Of a stretch of DNA of 64,000 nucleotides, positions 60,875-64,000 are shown piece by piece. The translations under genes were made by a program, and so were the position numbers. Below the pieces are notes generated by a model. It saw nothing but the letters and a program-made list of their open reading frames with translations. It was not told where the DNA came from and searched no databases. Location of the stretch: assembly GCF_003324185.1 (NCBI RefSeq), contig NZ_PXUP01000014.1, positions 1 to 64,000 of the forward strand. Direction: 5' to 3'. Each line of letters begins with the position of its first letter. The stretch's first letter is position 1. Source of the stretch: Faecalibacterium prausnitzii (lineage in GTDB: Bacteria > Bacillota > Clostridia > Oscillospirales > Ruminococcaceae).

Positions 60875-61249
60875 ATGGCTTCTGAGAAGATTACTGCCAT
60901 CATCGAGTCCGTCAAGGGCCTGACCGTTCTGGAGCTGAAGGAACTGATCGACACCTACTGCGAGGAGTTCGGTGTTTCTGCTGTTGCTGCTGCTGCTCCC
61001 GCTGCTGCTGGCGCTGCTGCTTCCGCTGAGGAAGAGAAGACCGAGTTCGACGTCATCCTGGCTGAGGCTGGCGCTACCAAGATGCAGGTCATCAAGGTCG
61101 TTAAGGAGATCACCGGTCTGGGCCTGAAGGAGGCTAAGGCTATCGTTGATGGCGCTCCCAAGGCTGTCAAGGAGAAGGTCTCCCAGGCTGAGGCTGACGA
61201 CATCAAGAAGAAGCTGGAAGAGGCTGGCGCTAAGGTTGAGGTTAAGTAA
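60875..61249 (+). CDS. rplL: Ribosomal protein L7/L12
   Basis: 124 residues. N-terminal dimerisation helices, an Ala-rich hinge ([18 protein letters not shown]) and the factor-binding C-terminal domain ([20 protein letters not shown], then [15 protein letters not shown]). GGAGGG precedes ATG 60875. Confidence 0.97.
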   Translation: MASEKITAIIESVKGLTVLELKELIDTYCEEFGVSAVAAAAPAAAGAAASAEEEKTEFDVILAEAGATKMQVIKVVKEITGLGLKEAKAIVDGAPKAVKEKVSQAEADDIKKKLEEAGAKVEVK

Positions 61250-61284
61250 TTTAACCCCTTCTCTTACCGTTCTTTCTTGAACAT

Positions 61285-61322
61285 CAAGAGGTCTGCACCG
61301 CAAGGTGCAGGCCTCTTTTTGT
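61285..61322 (+). terminator. Terminator after rplL
   Basis: AAGAGGTCTGCACC and GGTGCAGGCCTCTT pair over GCAA, followed by five T. Confidence 0.9.
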
Positions 61323-61389
61323 ATCTCTCCGTGAAAAAAGGCTTCAGAAACGCCCACAGGCGTTTCTGAAGCCTAAAATCAAATTCCGC

Positions 61390-61433
61390 TCAAAAAAAGG
61401 CTACTGCACAAACCTGTGCAGCAGCCTTTCGTA
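61390..61433 (-). terminator. Terminator of the patatin-like gene
   Basis: On the minus strand AAAGGCTGCTGCACAGG and TGTGCAGTAGCCTTT pair, followed by TTTTTGAG. A further hairpin (GGCTTCAGAAACGCC/GGCGTTTCTGAAGCC) lies at 61339-61374. Confidence 0.8.
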
Positions 61434-62303
61434 TTATTCTTCCGGTGCAGCCTTGGACTCCTCCACATAGGCTGCGATCTTGTCGATCTGGATCTGTGCC
61501 ACGGCGCGGCCGGTCTCGTAAACGCGGCGCAGCTGGGCGGGATCGCGCTCCATGGAGGGAATCTCCAGCGGGATGGGCGGGCGGATGACAAAGGCCCGGC
61601 CGGACTGCTCCAGCATGGAAATATAGGCCAGCGTCTCGTTGTAGCGCTGGTGCCGGTCTGCCACGGCCTCCACAAAAGCGGGATAGCGCACATACCTTGC
61701 CCGGATAAGGGGCAGCATCTTGTTTTTCTGCTTTACAAAACCCTTGGGCTGGGTCAGGATGATCAGGTTGCGCTTGTAGCCGATAGACTCGAAAAAGCGC
61801 ACAGGAATGGAATCCGCAACACCGCCGTCCAGCAGCTGATAGTGGCCGATCTTCACGATCTTGGCCGCCAGCGGCATGGATGCCGAAGCCTGCATCCACT
61901 GGATATCCTCGGCGTCGCCGGTGCGGCACTTGCGGTAGATAGGCTCGCCGGTGCGTACATCGGTGCACACCACAAAAAAGTCCATGGGGTTCTCCCGGAA
62001 AGCCTCGGTGTCAAAGGGATCCAGCTTTTCCGGCACGGTATGGTAGCAGAACTGCTCGCTGTACAGGTTGCCGGTGCGCAGCAGGTTGCCAAAGCTGGCG
62101 TAGCGCTTGTCGGTGCAGTATTCTGTGTTGTAGCGGATGGTGCGCCCGATTTGGTGCGACTTGTAGTTGCAGCCGAACACTGCCCCCGCCGACACACCAA
62201 CGGCACCGTCCAGCTGGATGTTATGCTCCATCAGCACATCCAGTACGCCGGCGGTGAACATTCCGCGCATAGCGCCGCCTTCCAGCACAAGTCCTGTTTT
62301 CAT
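61434..62303 (-). CDS. Patatin-like phospholipase
   Basis: 289 residues. The patatin Ser-Asp pair is visible: GLVLEGGAMRGMFTAGVLD at the N-terminus (oxyanion loop), GVSAGA near residue 39 with catalytic Ser, and DGGVADSIPV near residue 157 with catalytic Asp. No signal peptide. It probably acts as a cytoplasmic lipid acyl hydrolase, similar to YjjU-type proteins. Single gene. Confidence 0.88.
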   Translation of the reverse strand: MKTGLVLEGGAMRGMFTAGVLDVLMEHNIQLDGAVGVSAGAVFGCNYKSHQIGRTIRYNTEYCTDKRYASFGNLLRTGNLYSEQFCYHTVPEKLDPFDTEAFRENPMDFFVVCTDVRTGEPIYRKCRTGDAEDIQWMQASASMPLAAKIVKIGHYQLLDGGVADSIPVRFFESIGYKRNLIILTQPKGFVKQKNKMLPLIRARYVRYPAFVEAVADRHQRYNETLAYISMLEQSGRAFVIRPPIPLEIPSMERDPAQLRRVYETGRAVAQIQIDKIAAYVEESKAAPEE

Positions 62304-62516
62304 ACCATTTTCCTCCTCGTCCGGTCAAAAATCCCGGATATGACCCTTCTCCTATTAAGAATAGTATACTCAAAAACCGCGAAAGAACAAGGGAGGATAA
62401 ACCAAAAATGACCCGACAACCTCACGAAGTTTCGGTATTTTTGGACAAGGTCATACTTTTAGAAAAAACGAAGAGGTTTGGTGTCGTAATTTTACGAATT
62501 TTGGCATGAAAACCCC

Positions 62517-62545
62517 TTGTCAAAGCGGGATGCTTCCGGTATACT
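62517..62545 (+). promoter_or_regulatory. xpt promoter
   Basis: TTGTCA (62517-62522), 17-base spacer, TATACT (62540-62545). Confidence 0.75.
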
Positions 62546-62563
62546 AGGTGAAACATTATATGA

Positions 62564-62660
62564 TGGGTGCGTGTGGCGCGCACCCGGGAATGGAAAACAG
62601 GCAGGCGCTTTTCGCGGCGGGCGAGCCGGAGGCAGAAAACGCGCCTGCAAGGGTTGGAGG
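62564..62660 (+). promoter_or_regulatory. Structured 5' leader of xpt, unclassified
   Basis: Two hairpins: GGGTGCGTG/CGCGCACCC (62564-62586 region) and a long stem GCAGGCGCTTTTC/GAAAACGCGCCTGC around 62603-62651, then GGTTGGAGG. The conserved core of the purine riboswitch is not seen. The 366-base gap 62304-62669 holds this leader and the promoter. Confidence 0.5.
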
Positions 62661-62669
62661 ATATATTTT

Positions 62670-63263
62670 ATGAAGATGCTGGAAGATCGTATCCGCAAGG
62701 ACGGCATTGTGCGCGAGGGCAACGTGCTCAAGGTGGACAGCTTTATCAACCACCAGATGGACATCCCGTTGTTCCGCGAGATGGCACGGGAGTGGAAGCG
62801 CCTGTTTGCAGGCAAGCCCATCAATAAGGTGCTCACCATCGAGGCCAGCGGCATCGGCATTGCGGCTGTGGTGGCCAGCGAGCTGAACGTGCCGGTGGTG
62901 TTTGCCAAAAAATCCATGAGCATCAATCTGGACTACGACAACTACAAGACTCAGATCCAGTCCTTCACCCACAAAAAAATCTACAATGTCATCGTCTCCA
63001 AAAAGTTCCTCACCCCGGAGGATCATGTGCTGATCATCGACGATTTTCTGGCCAACGGCTGCGCCCTGATGGGGCTGCTGGAACTGGCCGAGGAAGCCGG
63101 TGCCACCGTAGAGGGCATCGGCATCGCCGTGGAAAAGGGCTTCCAGCAGGGCGGCGAGCTGATCCGCAGCAAGGGCATCCAGCTGGAAAGCCTTGCCATC
63201 GTGGACGCCATGGACAGCACCACCGGCGAGATCACCTTCCGCCCCCAGCCGAACCAGAACTAA
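62670..63263 (+). CDS. xpt: Xanthine phosphoribosyltransferase
   Basis: Converts xanthine and PRPP to XMP (purine salvage). It has 197 residues from ATG 62670 (TTGGAGG upstream). The start [14 protein letters not shown] and [16 protein letters not shown] are typical; the PRPP loop is [20 protein letters not shown] near residue 125. It differs from apt by the long N-terminal hood. Usually followed by pbuX, absent here. Confidence 0.93.
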   Translation: MKMLEDRIRKDGIVREGNVLKVDSFINHQMDIPLFREMAREWKRLFAGKPINKVLTIEASGIGIAAVVASELNVPVVFAKKSMSINLDYDNYKTQIQSFTHKKIYNVIVSKKFLTPEDHVLIIDDFLANGCALMGLLELAEEAGATVEGIGIAVEKGFQQGGELIRSKGIQLESLAIVDAMDSTTGEITFRPQPNQN

Positions 63264-63284
63264 AAATCATTATACATTTCAGCG

Positions 63285-63316
63285 TAACGGAATGTCTGCG
63301 GACGTTCCGTTATTTT
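63285..63316 (+). terminator. Terminator after xpt
   Basis: AACGGAATGTC and GACGTTCCGTT pair over TGCG, followed by ATTTTTTTG. Confidence 0.88.
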
Positions 63317-63359
63317 TTTGCGGCTGAATAGCAGCATTTGCAGCGGCGCTGCGGGTAAA

Positions 63360-63965
63360 GGTATCTGCTTGCCGCAAGCGTGCAAAGACGCTCCGCTGGG
63401 CCAGAGGCAGGGAGGGGTGTTCCGAGTCCCCCCTCCCTACCTCTGGACTCCACCCACCCCGCAACGCAACAACTGCGACCGCCGCCAGCGGCGGAAACAG
63501 GGAGCAGTTGTTGGGGCAGCGGCCAGCAAGACGCGAGTGCCGCCCAAGGCACGAAGCGGATGCTGGGTGCCGCAACCCGTCGCCAAGGGCTGCTCGCCCT
63601 TGACAATCCTAAAACAGAAGTCGAAGCACAAAAAAGCTAGCGCTGCGCCAGTCGGCGCTATCGCTTTAACGCTTTTTTCGCTTCTCCATTTATAGCCCCT
63701 CAGTCGCTGCGCGACAGATTCCCCTTTTTGTCACCTGTGGTGACATCTTCCCCCGGCCGGGGGAAGTCGGCCCTCTCGGGGGAGCAAGCGCTCGCCCGCA
63801 GCGCCGCGCTTTCGCAGAAAGCGGTGCTGCAACTACCGTTTCCCGCCACGCCCCCTCCCGTGAAAAGGCAATTCTGGAAAATCCGCAGATTTTCCAGAAT
63901 TACAAATTAAAAATCATTCTTCCGCTGTTTATGCGCAAAGCGAACGCGGCGCGCATTCCAAATCG
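63360..63965 (+). repeat. Long intergenic repeat, copy 2
   Basis: Homologous to 51590-51990. It carries about 120 extra bases around 63465-63585 (AACAACTGCGACCGCC to GTGCCGCAACCCG) and a further insert near 63720-63775. It ends with a different but paired hairpin (TTCTGGAAAATC/GATTTTCCAGAA at 63870-63901). No gene is seen from 63317 to the window end. Confidence 0.85.
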
Positions 63966-64000
63966 TCATGCCCCATCAAAGCTGTCTCCATCGGCGGGCA

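Noticed and set aside
62564-62660. Purine riboswitch in the xpt leader
   Set aside because: The conserved three-way-junction bases of the family are not found; only generic stems are seen.
63380-63695. Open frames in the long repeat at the right end
   Set aside because: They read through a repeat also present at 51.6 kb, differ between copies and lack ribosome sites.

Overview
The window looks like chromosomal DNA of a moderately GC-rich gut Firmicute. I think it is a Faecalibacterium (Oscillospiraceae), judging by the FMN-riboswitch rib operon, two T-boxes, the gene style and the kinds of integrated elements. That is inference, because no rRNA is present. Two recombinase-bearing elements occupy about the first half. 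The second half is mostly ordinary housekeeping sequence.

1-17.8 kb is accessory. A sucrose-type locus (GH32, lipoprotein plus two ABC permeases, divergent LacI regulator, YesL-like protein, fructokinase, amylosucrase) is followed by a mobilisation module (zinc-ribbon protein, MobV-type relaxase, VapE-like helicase, Tn916-type Xis and Int). A 30-bp direct repeat (48-77 and 17408-17437) brackets both, so the sugar genes may be cargo. The region carries three copies of a hairpin-rich palindromic element of about 100 bp. One copy sits in frame inside xis. Another sits next to a promoter that lacks it in a second copy of the same module at 22.5 kb.

17.8-23.6 kb holds a protein phosphatase and a winged-helix gene, then ribDEBAH under an FMN riboswitch, then a decayed mobile-element end joined to an AraC-family fragment. 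23.6-31.6 kb is a 7.9-kb element inserted in the 3' end of an initiator tRNA-Met gene, bounded by 46-bp repeats. It has a primase, a candidate small terminase, two repressors and an integrase carrying a helix-turn-helix insert, and it looks like a phage satellite.

31.6-57 kb contains an SDR oxidoreductase, an ECF sigma/DUF4349 pair, bioY, argF with an ARG box, dCMP deaminase, an EF-G paralogue, T-box-controlled asnB, Fur-type and GntR regulators, a TrpXYZ-like transporter under a T-box, yfhO, a YfbR-like HD protein, dusB, argS, a YwiB-like gene, murI and ddl. Two small loci at 35.65-36.05 and 38.45-38.77 kb encode tiny hydrophobic peptides opposed by convergent antisense RNA promoters. They are probable type I toxin-antitoxin systems. 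57-64 kb holds rpmG-secE-nusG-rplK-rplA, the L10 leader with rplJ-rplL, a patatin-like protein and xpt, ending in a long intergenic repeat shared with 51.6 kb.
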